DNA from: an uncultured Lachnospiraceae bacterium
GTDB taxonomy: Bacteria > Bacillota > Clostridia > Lachnospirales > Lachnospiraceae
DNA: 53,128 bases
Reading direction: 5' to 3'
Assembly (NCBI GenBank): GCA_910588965.1
Contig: CAJUSO010000023.1
Span: 1 to 53,128, forward strand
In this document: positions 24,136 to 33,040 of the stretch, piece by piece
How positions within the stretch are numbered: the first letter of the stretch is position 1
Layout: every line of letters starts with the position of its first letter
The notes under the pieces: generated by a model
What the model was told of the DNA's origin: nothing
Database searches by the model: none
What the model saw: only the letters and a program-made list of their open reading frames with translations
Translations under genes and position numbers: made by a program

Positions 24136-24642
24136 ATGGCGAAGTTTCACATTGTTCTATATGAGCCGGAAATCCCGGCAAATACCGGAAATATAGGGCG
24201 CACCTGCGCAGCCACAGGGGCGGCGCTGCATTTGATTGAACCCCTTGGGTTTTCCCTGAGCGAGAAGGCCATCCAGCGCGCAGGGATGGATTATTGGAAG
24301 GAACTGGATGTGAGGCGGTACTTGGATTGGCAGGATTTCCTAGAAAAGAACCAAGGCGCAAAAATATATATGGCCTCAACGAAGGCAAGGCAGGTGTATA
24401 CGGAGGTACATTATGAGCCGGATTGTTATATCATGTTTGGCAAAGAGAGCGGGGGCATCCCGGAAGAAATCCTGAAAGCACATCCCAAGGATTGCGTGCG
24501 GATTCCCATGCTGGGGGAAACCCGTTCCCTGAACCTGTCCAATTCCGTTGCCATTGTCTTATATGAAGCGCTGCGCCAGAACCAGTTTGCAGGGATGAAC
24601 CTGGAGGGGCAGCTGCACCGGCTGAGCTGGGAGTATGCCTGA
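24136..24642 (+). CDS. trmL: tRNA (cytidine(34)-2'-O)-methyltransferase TrmL
   Basis: A 168-residue SPOUT-family enzyme that methylates the ribose of the wobble base in tRNA-Leu species, using SAM. The N terminus LYEPEIPANTGNIGRTCAAT is diagnostic, as are YIMFGKESGGIPEEIL and the knot motif IPMLGETRSLNLSNSVAI. The length is standard. GAGGGAGG precedes the ATG. It lies just before the ECF transporter genes. Known TrmL enzymes act on leucine tRNAs with CAA or TAA anticodons, a class that includes the tRNA-Leu(TAA) at the start of this window. Confidence 0.95.
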   Translation: MAKFHIVLYEPEIPANTGNIGRTCAATGAALHLIEPLGFSLSEKAIQRAGMDYWKELDVRRYLDWQDFLEKNQGAKIYMASTKARQVYTEVHYEPDCYIMFGKESGGIPEEILKAHPKDCVRIPMLGETRSLNLSNSVAIVLYEALRQNQFAGMNLEGQLHRLSWEYA

Positions 24643-24676
24643 TGGGCGTCACATGGACAGGGGATAGAGGTGTATT

Positions 24677-25534
24677 ATGTCGTTTATAAAAGCGAGAAGC
24701 CTAAAATTTGAATATATCCAGCGTGATGAGGAAGGGAATGTGGACGGCGTCCTTACGGCTTTGGACAATGTGGATTTAGACATCCGCCCAGGGGAGTTTG
24801 TGGCGGTTTTAGGCCATAACGGTTCCGGCAAGTCTACCTTGGCCAAGCATTTGAATATGCTGCTGCAGGCAGAAGAGGGGACGCTGTGGGTGGATGGGAA
24901 GGACGCCATGGATGGGGCGAACCTCTGGGACGTGCGCAAATGCACCGGGATGGTGTTCCAGAACCCGGATAACCAGATTGTGGCCAGCGTCGTGGAGGAA
25001 GACGTGGCCTTTGGGCCGGAGAACCTGGGCGTCCCCACAGGGGAGATTTGGAAACGGGTGCACAAGAGCCTCCAGTCCGTGGGGATGGAGCCTTACCGCA
25101 GCCACTCCCCCAATAAGCTGTCCGGCGGGCAGAAGCAGCGGGTGGCCATTGCCGGGGTGATGGCGATGGAACCCAAATGCATTGTCTTGGACGAGCCTAC
25201 AGCCATGTTAGATCCCCATGGGAGGCGGGAGGTGCTGGAGGCTATGGAAGCGCTGAACCGGGAAAAGAAGATTACCCTGATCCTGATTACCCATTATATG
25301 GAGGAGGCTGTCCATGCAGACAAGGCCTATGTGATGGACCAGGGCCGTGTGGTGATGCAGGGGACGCCCAGGGAAATCTTTTCCCAAGTGGATACCCTGC
25401 AAAAATACCGGCTGGACGTGCCGCAGATGGCGCTTTTAGCCCATGAGCTGCGCAAGGAGGGGCTGGAGCTGCCGGAGGGGATACTGACAAGGCAGGAGCT
25501 TGCGGAGGCATTGTGCCGGCTCTATGGGGCATGA
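24677..25534 (+). CDS. ecfA1: ECF transporter ATPase EcfA1
   Basis: A 285-residue ABC ATPase of an energy-coupling-factor vitamin importer. Walker A is GHNGSGKST near residue 46, the signature is LSGGQKQRVAIAG, and Walker B is CIVLDEPTAMLDP near 169; the H-loop is LITHYMEEA. The N-terminal extension before the first strand is typical of EcfA1. GAGGTG precedes the ATG. It is followed by ecfA2 (25-base gap) and ecfT, forming the shared energising module. No substrate-binding S component is present in the window, so it probably serves several S components elsewhere (a group II ECF system). Confidence 0.95.
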   Translation: MSFIKARSLKFEYIQRDEEGNVDGVLTALDNVDLDIRPGEFVAVLGHNGSGKSTLAKHLNMLLQAEEGTLWVDGKDAMDGANLWDVRKCTGMVFQNPDNQIVASVVEEDVAFGPENLGVPTGEIWKRVHKSLQSVGMEPYRSHSPNKLSGGQKQRVAIAGVMAMEPKCIVLDEPTAMLDPHGRREVLEAMEALNREKKITLILITHYMEEAVHADKAYVMDQGRVVMQGTPREIFSQVDTLQKYRLDVPQMALLAHELRKEGLELPEGILTRQELAEALCRLYGA

Positions 25535-25559
25535 ACGGCGGCTATAGATAGGGATTATT

Positions 25560-26426
25560 ATGTCAATCATACTAGACCATGTATATTACGTTTACAGCGA
25601 AAAAACAGCATATGAGACCCAAGCCCTGAAGGATATCTGCCTGAAGATAGGGGACGGGGAGTTTATCGGGCTGATTGGCCATACAGGCTCTGGGAAATCC
25701 ACCTTAATCCAGCACCTGAACGGGCTGCTGCGGCCTTCATCTGGCAGCATTTACTACCAGGGGCAGGACATCTACGATGCAGATTACAGCCGCAAAGAGC
25801 TGCGGGGCAAGGTCGGGCTGGTCTTCCAGTACCCAGAGCACCAGCTTTTTGCAGAAACTGTTTTTGAAGATGCCTGTTTCGGCCCTAAGAACCAGGGGCT
25901 TTCCAAAAAGGAAGCCCAGCTGCGGGCTTTTGCCGCATTGCGGGATGTGGGGCTGCCGGAAGAATATTGGTATCGGCCGCCCTTTGGCCTGTCCGGCGGG
26001 CAGAAGCGCAGGGCCGCCATTGCCGGGGTTCTGGCGATGAAGCCGGAGGTCCTGGTCCTGGATGAGCCGGCCGCCGGGCTGGATCCCAAGGGGCGGGATG
26101 AGATTTTAGGGCAGGTTGCGGCTTTGCACCGGGATCTGGGCATGACGGTTATCCTGGTATCCCATAGTATGGAGGATGTGGCAAATTATGTGGATAGGCT
26201 TCTTGTGATGGACCAGGGGAGCATCCGGCTGGACGGTGCGCCCCGGGAGGTGTTCCGCCATTACCGGGAGCTGGAGGCTATCGGCCTGGCAGCGCCGCAG
26301 GCCACTTACCTGATGCAGGAACTGGCAGGGAGGGGAATCCCCGTAGATGCGGGCGCCACTACCCTGGAGGAGGCCAAAAATTCCATCCTGCAGGCCTTTG
26401 CGAAGATTAGGACGGGAAGATTATGA
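25560..26426 (+). CDS. ecfA2: ECF transporter ATPase EcfA2
   Basis: A 288-residue partner ATPase. It has Walker A GHTGSGKST near residue 39, signature LSGGQKRRAAIAG, Walker B VLVLDEPAAGLDP and H-loop LVSHSMEDV. The N terminus IILDHVYYVYSEKTAYE is typical of EcfA2. It heterodimerises with EcfA1 and couples ATP hydrolysis to EcfT. Its stop overlaps the ecfT start by four bases (ATGA). Confidence 0.95.
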   Translation: MSIILDHVYYVYSEKTAYETQALKDICLKIGDGEFIGLIGHTGSGKSTLIQHLNGLLRPSSGSIYYQGQDIYDADYSRKELRGKVGLVFQYPEHQLFAETVFEDACFGPKNQGLSKKEAQLRAFAALRDVGLPEEYWYRPPFGLSGGQKRRAAIAGVLAMKPEVLVLDEPAAGLDPKGRDEILGQVAALHRDLGMTVILVSHSMEDVANYVDRLLVMDQGSIRLDGAPREVFRHYRELEAIGLAAPQATYLMQELAGRGIPVDAGATTLEEAKNSILQAFAKIRTGRL

Positions 26427-27223
26427 TTAGAGATATTACGATTGGGCAATATTATCCAGCAGATTCCCTATTGCACAGATTAGATCCCAGGGTAAAATTA
26501 ATGGCGGCGGCCTGTTATATCGTATCCCTGTTCCTGTTCCGGAACGCGGCAGGCCTGGCGGCGGTGACTTTGGGCCTGGCGGGGATGGTATGGCTGTCCA
26601 AGGTGCCTTTCCGGTATATGGTAAAAGGCCTGCGGGCAATCTTGGTTATCCTGGCCATTAGCGCACTGTTCCAATTATTCCTAACGCCTGGGGAAACGCT
26701 GGTGGCTTTTTGGAAGCTGAAAATCAGCCGTGAGGGGCTGGTAAACGCAGCCTTTATGGTTGTGCGCCTGACATACCTGGTCCTGGGCAGTTCCCTTTTA
26801 ACCCTGACCACCACCCCGAACCAGCTGACAGACGGATTGGAAAAAGCCTTGTCGCCTTTGGGGAAAATCCATGTGCCGGTGCATGAGGTTACGATGATGA
26901 TGTCCATTGCCTTGCGCTTCATCCCGATTTTAATGGAAGAGACGGATAAAATCATGAAGGCGCAGCTTGCCCGGGGGGCAGATTTCGAAAGCGGCAGCCT
27001 GGTAAAGAAAGCAAAATCCATGCTCCCGTTGCTGGTCCCGCTTTTTGTATCGGCATTCCGCAGGGCGAACGACCTGGCAATGGCCATGGAGGCCAGGTGT
27101 TACCGGGGCGGCGAGGGGAGGACGAAAATGAAACCGTTATGCTACCATCAAAGGGATGGCCTAGCCTACCTGGCAGTGGCCGGATATTTCGCGGCTGTCC
27201 TTTTTCTTAGGAGGGATTTGTGA
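26423..27223 (+). CDS. ecfT: ECF transporter transmembrane subunit EcfT
   Basis: A 266-residue membrane protein with about five or six helices. It begins with the EcfT pattern YYPADSLLHRLDPRVKLM. The two coupling-helix Ala-Arg motifs that contact the ATPases are visible as QLARGAD and MEARCYRG near residues 180 and 225. The second has Cys after Arg, a tolerated variation. The gene overlaps ecfA2 upstream (ATGA) and truA downstream (GTGA), so stoichiometry is probably set by translational coupling. Confidence 0.95.
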   Translation: MIRDITIGQYYPADSLLHRLDPRVKLMAAACYIVSLFLFRNAAGLAAVTLGLAGMVWLSKVPFRYMVKGLRAILVILAISALFQLFLTPGETLVAFWKLKISREGLVNAAFMVVRLTYLVLGSSLLTLTTTPNQLTDGLEKALSPLGKIHVPVHEVTMMMSIALRFIPILMEETDKIMKAQLARGADFESGSLVKKAKSMLPLLVPLFVSAFRRANDLAMAMEARCYRGGEGRTKMKPLCYHQRDGLAYLAVAGYFAAVLFLRRDL

Positions 27224-27987
27224 AACGGATTAAGCTTGTAGTGGCCTATGAGGGCACAAATTACTGCGGCTGGCAGGTACAGCCCAGCGGCGTTACCATA
27301 GAAGGGGTTTTAAACCATACCCTTTCCCAGCTTCTGGGAGAGGAGATTAAGGTAACCGGGGCCAGCCGGACGGATTCCGGGGTGCATTCCCTGGGGAATG
27401 TGGCGGTGTTTGATACAGGCACACGCATCCCCCCGGAAAAAATCTGCTATGCTTTAAACCAGCGCCTCCCGGCGGATATTGCCGTACAGAGTTCCTGTGA
27501 AGTGCCAAGGGATTTCCATCCCCGCCGCTGTTACAGTGAGAAAACCTATGAATACCGTATCCTGAACCGGAAAATCCCAATCCCCACCCTGCGCCGGGAC
27601 ACTTATTTTTATTACCGCCCGCTGGATGCGGCGAAAATGCAGCAGGCAGCAGCTTATGTAGTGGGGAGGCATGATTTTAAGAGTTTTTGCTCCATTAGGG
27701 CCAGCGTTGAAGACACCGTGCGGGAAATCCTGTCCTGCACAGTTGCAAAGCCGCAGGAAGGCATCCTTACTATCCGTGTGACGGGGACAGGGTTCCTATA
27801 CAATATGGTAAGGATACTGGCCGGTACGCTGATATTGGTTGGGATTGGGGAGTTAGAGCCAGAGGCGCTTCCGGGGATTTTGGAAAAGCGCGACCGGAGC
27901 GCTGCAGGGCCTACGGCCCCGGCCCATGGCCTGACGATGATAGGGATCCGGTATGTTTCATCCGAAACCGATACGATGGAGGTATGA
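27220..27987 (+). CDS. truA: tRNA pseudouridine(38-40) synthase TruA
   Basis: A 255-residue enzyme that isomerises uridines in the anticodon arm of tRNA. The catalytic Asp52 lies in GASRTDSGVHS. The N terminus IKLVVAYEGTNYCGWQVQ and the later GTGFLYNMVRILAGTL match the family. Translation starts at GTG, overlapping the ecfT stop by four bases and preceded by TTAGGAGGG. The ecfA1-ecfA2-ecfT-truA order is conserved in many Firmicutes. Confidence 0.97.
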   Translation: MKRIKLVVAYEGTNYCGWQVQPSGVTIEGVLNHTLSQLLGEEIKVTGASRTDSGVHSLGNVAVFDTGTRIPPEKICYALNQRLPADIAVQSSCEVPRDFHPRRCYSEKTYEYRILNRKIPIPTLRRDTYFYYRPLDAAKMQQAAAYVVGRHDFKSFCSIRASVEDTVREILSCTVAKPQEGILTIRVTGTGFLYNMVRILAGTLILVGIGELEPEALPGILEKRDRSAAGPTAPAHGLTMIGIRYVSSETDTMEV

Positions 27988-27989
27988 AT

Positions 27990-29357
27990 ATGGCAAAGGA
28001 CAAGAAAAACACAGATCTGGCAAAGGATCCTGTGGGGAAACTTCTGCTGAAGCTTGCGCTGCCGGCAATCTTGGCGCAGGTGGTCAACATGCTTTACAAC
28101 ATCGTTGACCGCATTTATATTGGCCATATCCCGGATACGGGCGCCATTGCCCTGACTGGGATTGGGCTTTGCCTGCCTGTCATTTTTATTATCATGGCGT
28201 TCAGCGCCTTGGCGGGGATTGGAGGTGCGCCGAGGGCGGCGATTTACATGGGGAAGAAGGACATGGACAGCGCCAATAAGACCCTTGGCTCCTGCTTCCT
28301 GATGCTGACCGGGATTGCCCTGCTGCTTACCATTGTATTTTTGGCTTTTGGGCGGGAGATCCTGTTCCTGTTCGGCGCCAGCAGCCAGACCATCCCCTAT
28401 GCCTGGGGCTATCTGCGCGTCTATATCTGCGGGACGGTATTTGTCATGTATTCCGTTGGGCTGAACAGCTTTATCACCACACAGGGATTTTCCCTGGTGG
28501 GCATGTCTACGATTTTAATCGGTGCGGTGGCGAATATTATCTTAGACCCTATTTTTATCTTCGGGTTTGGCATGGGAGTACCCGGCGCGGCGCTGGCTAC
28601 CATTCTTTCCCAGGCAATCTCAGCCCTTTGGGTGCTGAAGTTCCTATGCGGGAAAAAGACGAAGCTGCGGATTGAGCGGAAGCACCTGCAGCTGAAAAAG
28701 CAATATGTGCTGCCTGTGCTGGCTCTTGGGGTATCGCCTTTTGTCATGCAGGGCACGGAAAGCATGATTACCGTTGCCTATAATACTTCCCTCTACAAAT
28801 ACGGCGGTGATCTGGCCGTTTCCTCCCTCACGGTTTTAAACAGCGTCATGCAGATGATTTTCCTGCCTTTAAGCGGCCTGACCCAGGGAGCGCAGCCCAT
28901 CATCAGCTACAATTACGGCGCCGGGAATGACCAGCGGGTGAAAAAAGCCTTCCGGCTGCTGATTGGCACAAGCCTTGCATTTGTGGTGCCTGCCTGGGGG
29001 ATTGTCATGGTATTCCCAGGGGTGTTTGTCCGGATTTTTAACAGCAGCTCCCAGGAACTTTATGATATGGCAAGCTGGGCAATGCGGGTCTACCTGGCAG
29101 GTTTTTTCAGCATGGGGGCGCAGATAGCCTGCCAGCAGACCTTCCTGGCTTTGGGGCAGGCAAAGGTTTCCCTGTTTTTTGCCTGTTTCCGGAAATTGAT
29201 TTTAATGATACCCCTTATTTTTATCCTGCCGGTGTTTTTTGAGGATAAGCTTATGGCGGTGTTCTTGGCGGAAGCCGTGTCGGATTTGGCTGCAGCCTTT
29301 GCCACGACGGCCACATTCCTGGTGCTTTTCCCAAGGATCCTGAAAAAAGGCCGGTAG
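27990..29357 (+). CDS. MATE family efflux transporter
   Basis: A 455-residue membrane protein with about 12 helices in two related halves, typical of multidrug and toxin extrusion antiporters driven by Na+ or H+. Recognisable segments are LALPAILAQVVNMLYNIVDR in the first half and PLSGLTQGAQPIISYNYGAG in the second. The substrate cannot be inferred. The ATG at 27990 lies seven bases after GGAGG; the in-frame ATG at 27984 overlaps the truA stop but abuts GGAGGT, so it is less likely. It is the last gene of the ECF/truA group. Confidence 0.92.
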   Translation: MAKDKKNTDLAKDPVGKLLLKLALPAILAQVVNMLYNIVDRIYIGHIPDTGAIALTGIGLCLPVIFIIMAFSALAGIGGAPRAAIYMGKKDMDSANKTLGSCFLMLTGIALLLTIVFLAFGREILFLFGASSQTIPYAWGYLRVYICGTVFVMYSVGLNSFITTQGFSLVGMSTILIGAVANIILDPIFIFGFGMGVPGAALATILSQAISALWVLKFLCGKKTKLRIERKHLQLKKQYVLPVLALGVSPFVMQGTESMITVAYNTSLYKYGGDLAVSSLTVLNSVMQMIFLPLSGLTQGAQPIISYNYGAGNDQRVKKAFRLLIGTSLAFVVPAWGIVMVFPGVFVRIFNSSSQELYDMASWAMRVYLAGFFSMGAQIACQQTFLALGQAKVSLFFACFRKLILMIPLIFILPVFFEDKLMAVFLAEAVSDLAAAFATTATFLVLFPRILKKGR

Positions 29358-29427
29358 GGGATGTTATCATTCCCATGGCGGATTGGAAGGTATTCCGTGC
29401 ATGGGGCGGATGTTAGGAGGAGATTGG

Positions 29428-31089
29428 ATGAAAAAAGGAATCTGGCGCATGATGGCAGCCCTGCTGTTTTACCTGTCCTTCTTTGCTCTTATAGGGGACG
29501 GGACAGCATGGGCAGGGGAGGCTGTCCCTGGGGACGGCAGGGCAGAAGGGACTGAGCTGGAAGAAATGCATTCCCTGGTTTTGGTTGGGCGCAAGGAGGC
29601 AACCTGTGCAGAGGAAGGCAATATAGAATACTGGGTTTGTGAGGAGTGTGGGAAATGCTTCCTGGATGAGGAAGGGAGGGAGGAAATCACAGATCAGGCA
29701 GAAATCCTTTTGCCCAAGCTTACAAGCCACACATGGGACGGGGGCGTGCTGGCCCAGGCCCCTACCTGCGTGAAAGAGGGGATCCGTACCTATACTTGTA
29801 ACGTGTGCCAAGCAGGCAAGATGGAGAAGGTTCCTCCAGCCGGGCACAAGTACCAGGATAAGGTTACCAAGGCGACTGCGAAAAAGAACGGGAAAATCAG
29901 CAGCCAATGCACGGTTTGCAGGAACGTCAGGAAACAGACTGCCATTCCTAGGATAAAGAAAATAACGGTTTCCAAAACATCTTATGTGTATAATGGGAAA
30001 TCGCATGCCCCCAAAGTAAAGGTTGTGGACGCCAAAGGCAAGAAAATCAGCACAAAGTATTATGTGGTTAAAAATGCCAAGGCAAAGAACGTGGGGACCC
30101 ATAAGATAAAAATTACCTTCCGCGGCAGGTACAAGGGAAGCGTAGTGAAGAAATTCAAGATTAATCCCAAGAAGGTAACGGTTACCGGCCTGGCCGCCGA
30201 AAAGAAGGGGTTTACCATCCGATATCAAAAGCAGTCCAAGCAATGCAGCGGCTATCAGCTGCAATATGCAAAAAACCCCAAGTTTTCTAAGGCTGTGAAG
30301 GTGGCCTTGAAGCGTGGTTCCTCCAAAAAGAAAATCAGCGGCCTGGAAAATGCCACTGCTTATTATGTGCGTATGCGGGCATATACAAAGGTGAAAGAGG
30401 ACGGGAAGGTTAAGAAGTATTACTCTGCATGGTCTAAGAAAAAGAAAGTGAAGACCAAGGATGTGAAGCTTGTCTGTATTGATGCCGGGCACCAGCAAAG
30501 GGGGGACAGTTCCTTAGAGCCCATCGGGCCGGGGGCGTCCTCGTATAAAGCCAAGGTGGCAAGCGGCACCAGCGGCGTGGCGACCGGCAAGCCGGAGTAC
30601 CAGCTGACGCTGGAGGTTGCGTTAAAATTACAGGAAGAGCTCTTACGGCGCGGCTATGACGTCCTGATGGTACGGACCACGCATGACGTCAATATCAGCA
30701 ACAGCGCAAGGGCAGCAATTGCAAACAACGCCCGGGCAGATGCGTTTATCCGTATCCATGCAAATGGTTCAGCGAACGCTAATGTAAGCGGGGCTATCAC
30801 CATCTGCCAGACGCCTGCGAATGTCTATTGCGGCGCTTATTACCCCCAGAGCAGGAGGCTTTCTGAGCAGGTACTGGCGCATGTGGCGGCAGCCTGCGGC
30901 TGTAAGGATGGGGGGATTTGGGAGACGGATACGATGAGCGGCATTAATTGGTGCAGCGTTCCTGTCACAATCCTAGAGATGGGATATATGACCAACCCTG
31001 CCGAAGACCGCCTGATGTCCGACCCTGCGTACCAGGGCAGGATGGTGCAGGGGATTGCGGACGGCATCGACGCATATTTTGCCCCGTAA
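29428..31089 (+). CDS. Modular N-acetylmuramoyl-L-alanine amidase (Amidase_3)
   Basis: A 553-residue exported cell-wall hydrolase. In order: signal peptide (about 1-30, ending AWA); a Cys-rich region with two related segments (CEECGKC, then TYTCNVC and QCTVC); an MBG-like beta module (about 170-245; SYVYNGKSHAPKVKVVDAKG); a very basic FN3-like domain (about 250-345); and the catalytic Amidase_3 domain (347-553). Zinc and catalytic residues are visible in CIDAGHQ, QLTLEVALKL, RIHANGS and ILEMGYMTNPAEDR. It would cleave the bond between N-acetylmuramic acid and the stem peptide. The start at 29428 follows AGGAGGAG. The accessory modules recur in both LRR proteins downstream. Confidence 0.92.
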   Translation: MKKGIWRMMAALLFYLSFFALIGDGTAWAGEAVPGDGRAEGTELEEMHSLVLVGRKEATCAEEGNIEYWVCEECGKCFLDEEGREEITDQAEILLPKLTSHTWDGGVLAQAPTCVKEGIRTYTCNVCQAGKMEKVPPAGHKYQDKVTKATAKKNGKISSQCTVCRNVRKQTAIPRIKKITVSKTSYVYNGKSHAPKVKVVDAKGKKISTKYYVVKNAKAKNVGTHKIKITFRGRYKGSVVKKFKINPKKVTVTGLAAEKKGFTIRYQKQSKQCSGYQLQYAKNPKFSKAVKVALKRGSSKKKISGLENATAYYVRMRAYTKVKEDGKVKKYYSAWSKKKKVKTKDVKLVCIDAGHQQRGDSSLEPIGPGASSYKAKVASGTSGVATGKPEYQLTLEVALKLQEELLRRGYDVLMVRTTHDVNISNSARAAIANNARADAFIRIHANGSANANVSGAITICQTPANVYCGAYYPQSRRLSEQVLAHVAAACGCKDGGIWETDTMSGINWCSVPVTILEMGYMTNPAEDRLMSDPAYQGRMVQGIADGIDAYFAP

Positions 31090-31148
31090 GGTTTTATAGG
31101 GATGATACAAGAAAAATAATCCAAATCTGCACGAAGGAGGCAGCAGCT

Positions 31149-31535
31149 ATGAAAAAAATATTAAACACAGAACACGCACCCAAAGCCATCGGCCCATATT
31201 CCCAGGGGATTGACACCGGGAACCTGATGTTCCTTTCCGGCCAGATCCCAATCTGCCCTGCAGAGGGGGAAATTTTAGCGGCGGATATTGAAGGCCAGAC
31301 CCGGCAGTCCTTAGAAAATGTTAAGGCAATCCTAGCGTCCGGCGGATGCACCATGGACAATGTGGTAAAGACCACGGTGTACCTCAAGGATATTGGCGAT
31401 TTTGCTAAAATGAATGAAGTGTATCAGGAATTTTTCACGGAAGGGAAGTATCCGGCCCGTTCCGCTGTCCAAGTAGCAGCCCTTCCCAAGGACGCGCTGG
31501 TGGAGATTGAAGTGGTTGCATTAAAAGGCGAGTAA
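31149..31535 (+). CDS. ridA: RidA family enamine/imine deaminase
   Basis: A 128-residue trimeric cytosolic enzyme that hydrolyses reactive enamines and imines released by PLP enzymes. The N terminus APKAIGPYSQGI, the GQIP segment and the key Arg104 in PARSAVQVAALPKDALVEIE are all present, and the length is standard. GAAGGAGG precedes the ATG at 31149; the longer open frame upstream lies inside the amidase gene and is not used. It lies 59 bases after the amidase stop. Confidence 0.95.
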   Translation: MKKILNTEHAPKAIGPYSQGIDTGNLMFLSGQIPICPAEGEILAADIEGQTRQSLENVKAILASGGCTMDNVVKTTVYLKDIGDFAKMNEVYQEFFTEGKYPARSAVQVAALPKDALVEIEVVALKGE

Positions 31536-31561
31536 AAATAAATACAGGAGGGCAGCCAAAG

Positions 31562-31677
31562 GAAGGGATGCACCGCAGGCATGCGCCAAAGAAGGGATGT
31601 ACCGCAGGCATGCGCCAAGGAAGGGATGTACCGCAGGCATGCGCCAAGGAAGGGATGCACCGCAGGCATGCGCCAAG
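31562..31677 (+). repeat. Four tandem copies of a 29-base repeat before deoB
   Basis: Copies begin at 31562, 31591, 31620 and 31649 and are nearly identical, differing mainly at the base after GATG (C or T) and in one AAAG/AAGG. Each unit starts GAAGGGATG and contains CGCAGGCATGCGCC, in which CGCA pairs with TGCG across a GGCA loop. A partial fifth copy (GGAGGGCAT) leads into the deoB ribosome binding site. The 29-base period rotates the reading frame, so this is not a coding repeat. There are no spacers, so it is not a CRISPR array. Confidence 0.95.
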
Positions 31678-31706
31678 GAGGGCATATAGGAAAGGAGCGC
31701 TGGAGG

Positions 31707-32897
31707 ATGGAGAAATACCGACGTATTTTTGTAATTGTAGTAGATTCCCTGGGAGTGGGGGCAATGGAGGATTCCCCGGATTTTGGGGATGTGGGCGTAA
31801 ATACCCTAGGCCATATTTCCCAGGCGGTAAGCAGCTTAGAAATCCCCAACTTAAGGAGGCTTGGCCTTGCCAATATCACGCCCCTTGCCCAGGCAGCCCC
31901 TGTGGAAGCCCCATTGGGCTATTATGGGAAGCTGCGGGAGAAAAGCAAGGGGAAGGATACGATGACAGGCCATTGGGAAATGATGGGCCTGGAAGTGACG
32001 AAGCCTTTCCAGACCTTTACGGAAACGGGCTTCCCAGCGGAATTGATCCAGGAACTGGAGCAAAGGACCGGCCATAAGGTGATTGGCAATAAAAGCGCCA
32101 GCGGCACAGAGATCCTGGAGGAACTGGCAGAGGAGGAAATTGCCACAGGCCATATGATTGTGTACACCTCTGCAGATTCCGTGCTGCAGATTTGCGGGAA
32201 TGAGGAAAACTTTGGCTTAGAGGAACTGTACCGATGCTGTGAGATTGCAAGGTCGCTGACCATGCGGGAAGAATGGCGGGTGGGCCGCGTGATAGCCCGC
32301 CCTTATGTGGGGAAAAAGAGGGGGGAATTTAAACGTACCAGCAACCGGCACGACTATGCCTTGAAGCCTTATGGGAAAACAGTCCTGGATGCCTTAAAGG
32401 CCAAGGGGCTGGATGTGGTCTCTGTTGGGAAAATCAGGGATATCTTTGATGGGGAAGGGATTACAGAAGCCCATAAATCCAAGAGTTCTGTCCATGGCAT
32501 GGAGCAGGCCATAGAGTTGGCGCAAGGCAGCTTCCATGGGCTGTGCTTTGTGAATTTGGTGGATTTTGACGCCCTTTGGGGGCACAGGAGGGATCCCAAG
32601 GGCTATGCCCGGGAACTTGAGAAGTTTGATGAAAGCCTAGGGAGGCTGCTTCCAATCCTCAGGGAGGATGACCTGCTTCTGATTACGGCAGACCATGGCA
32701 ACGACCCCACCTATACCGGCACGGACCATACCCGGGAAAAAGTCCCGTTCCTGGCATACGCCCCCTCTATGGAGGGCTGCGGCGCAATCCCAGAACAGGA
32801 AACCTTCGCAGTGGTTGGGGCTACGGTAGCGGAGAACTTCGGCGTGGCTATGCCGGAAGGCACCATTGGGAAATCCCTGCTGGACGTGCTGAAGTAA
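31707..32897 (+). CDS. deoB: Phosphopentomutase DeoB
   Basis: A 396-residue metalloenzyme of the alkaline phosphatase superfamily that interconverts ribose (or deoxyribose) 1-phosphate and 5-phosphate in nucleoside salvage. Asp13 in VVDSLGVGAM and Thr85 in KDTMTGHWE correspond to the metal-binding and phosphorylated residues known for this enzyme. ADHGNDPTYTGTDHTREKVP supplies the second metal site. AAAGGAG lies nine bases before the ATG at 31707. Frames open further upstream run through the 29-base repeats and are not used. No other nucleoside-salvage gene lies beside it. Confidence 0.96.
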   Translation: MEKYRRIFVIVVDSLGVGAMEDSPDFGDVGVNTLGHISQAVSSLEIPNLRRLGLANITPLAQAAPVEAPLGYYGKLREKSKGKDTMTGHWEMMGLEVTKPFQTFTETGFPAELIQELEQRTGHKVIGNKSASGTEILEELAEEEIATGHMIVYTSADSVLQICGNEENFGLEELYRCCEIARSLTMREEWRVGRVIARPYVGKKRGEFKRTSNRHDYALKPYGKTVLDALKAKGLDVVSVGKIRDIFDGEGITEAHKSKSSVHGMEQAIELAQGSFHGLCFVNLVDFDALWGHRRDPKGYARELEKFDESLGRLLPILREDDLLLITADHGNDPTYTGTDHTREKVPFLAYAPSMEGCGAIPEQETFAVVGATVAENFGVAMPEGTIGKSLLDVLK

Positions 32898-32901
32898 AGG
32901 G

Positions 32902-33017
32902 GGCTGCAAGGCAGCCGAGAACCCCGCTGCAGGAAGCGGGGAACCGCAAGTACAGGGCGCATGCATAAGAAGCATTAGGAAGCGGTATCTGCCGTAAAGC
33001 CTCTTATGTATGCGCCC
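32902..33017. terminator. Hairpin cluster between the convergent deoB and XRE genes
   Basis: Three inverted repeats follow deoB: GGCTGC with GCAGCC (about 32902-32916), CCCCGCT with AGCGGGG (32922-32928 and 32935-32941), and a 16-base stem, 32955-32970 with 33002-33017, with one G-U pair. None has a good T-run. Together they probably end transcription from both sides or protect mRNA ends. Confidence 0.45.
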
Positions 33018-33040
33018 ATCTGTTCTGCGGCCCTGCAGTG

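Noticed and set aside
24136..27987. Riboswitch controlling the ECF transporter genes
   Set aside because: Only short gaps with ribosome binding sites precede these genes, with no room for a conserved aptamer.
31562..31677. Possible CRISPR array (29-base direct repeats)
   Set aside because: The units abut without spacers and no cas genes are present; it is a simple tandem repeat.
31568..32077. 169-codon open frame (an overlapping frame of the 29-base repeats and deoB)
   Set aside because: It starts in the repeats and then runs out of frame through deoB; its product is low-complexity and unlike any family. A short leader peptide cannot be fully excluded because AGGAGG lies upstream.
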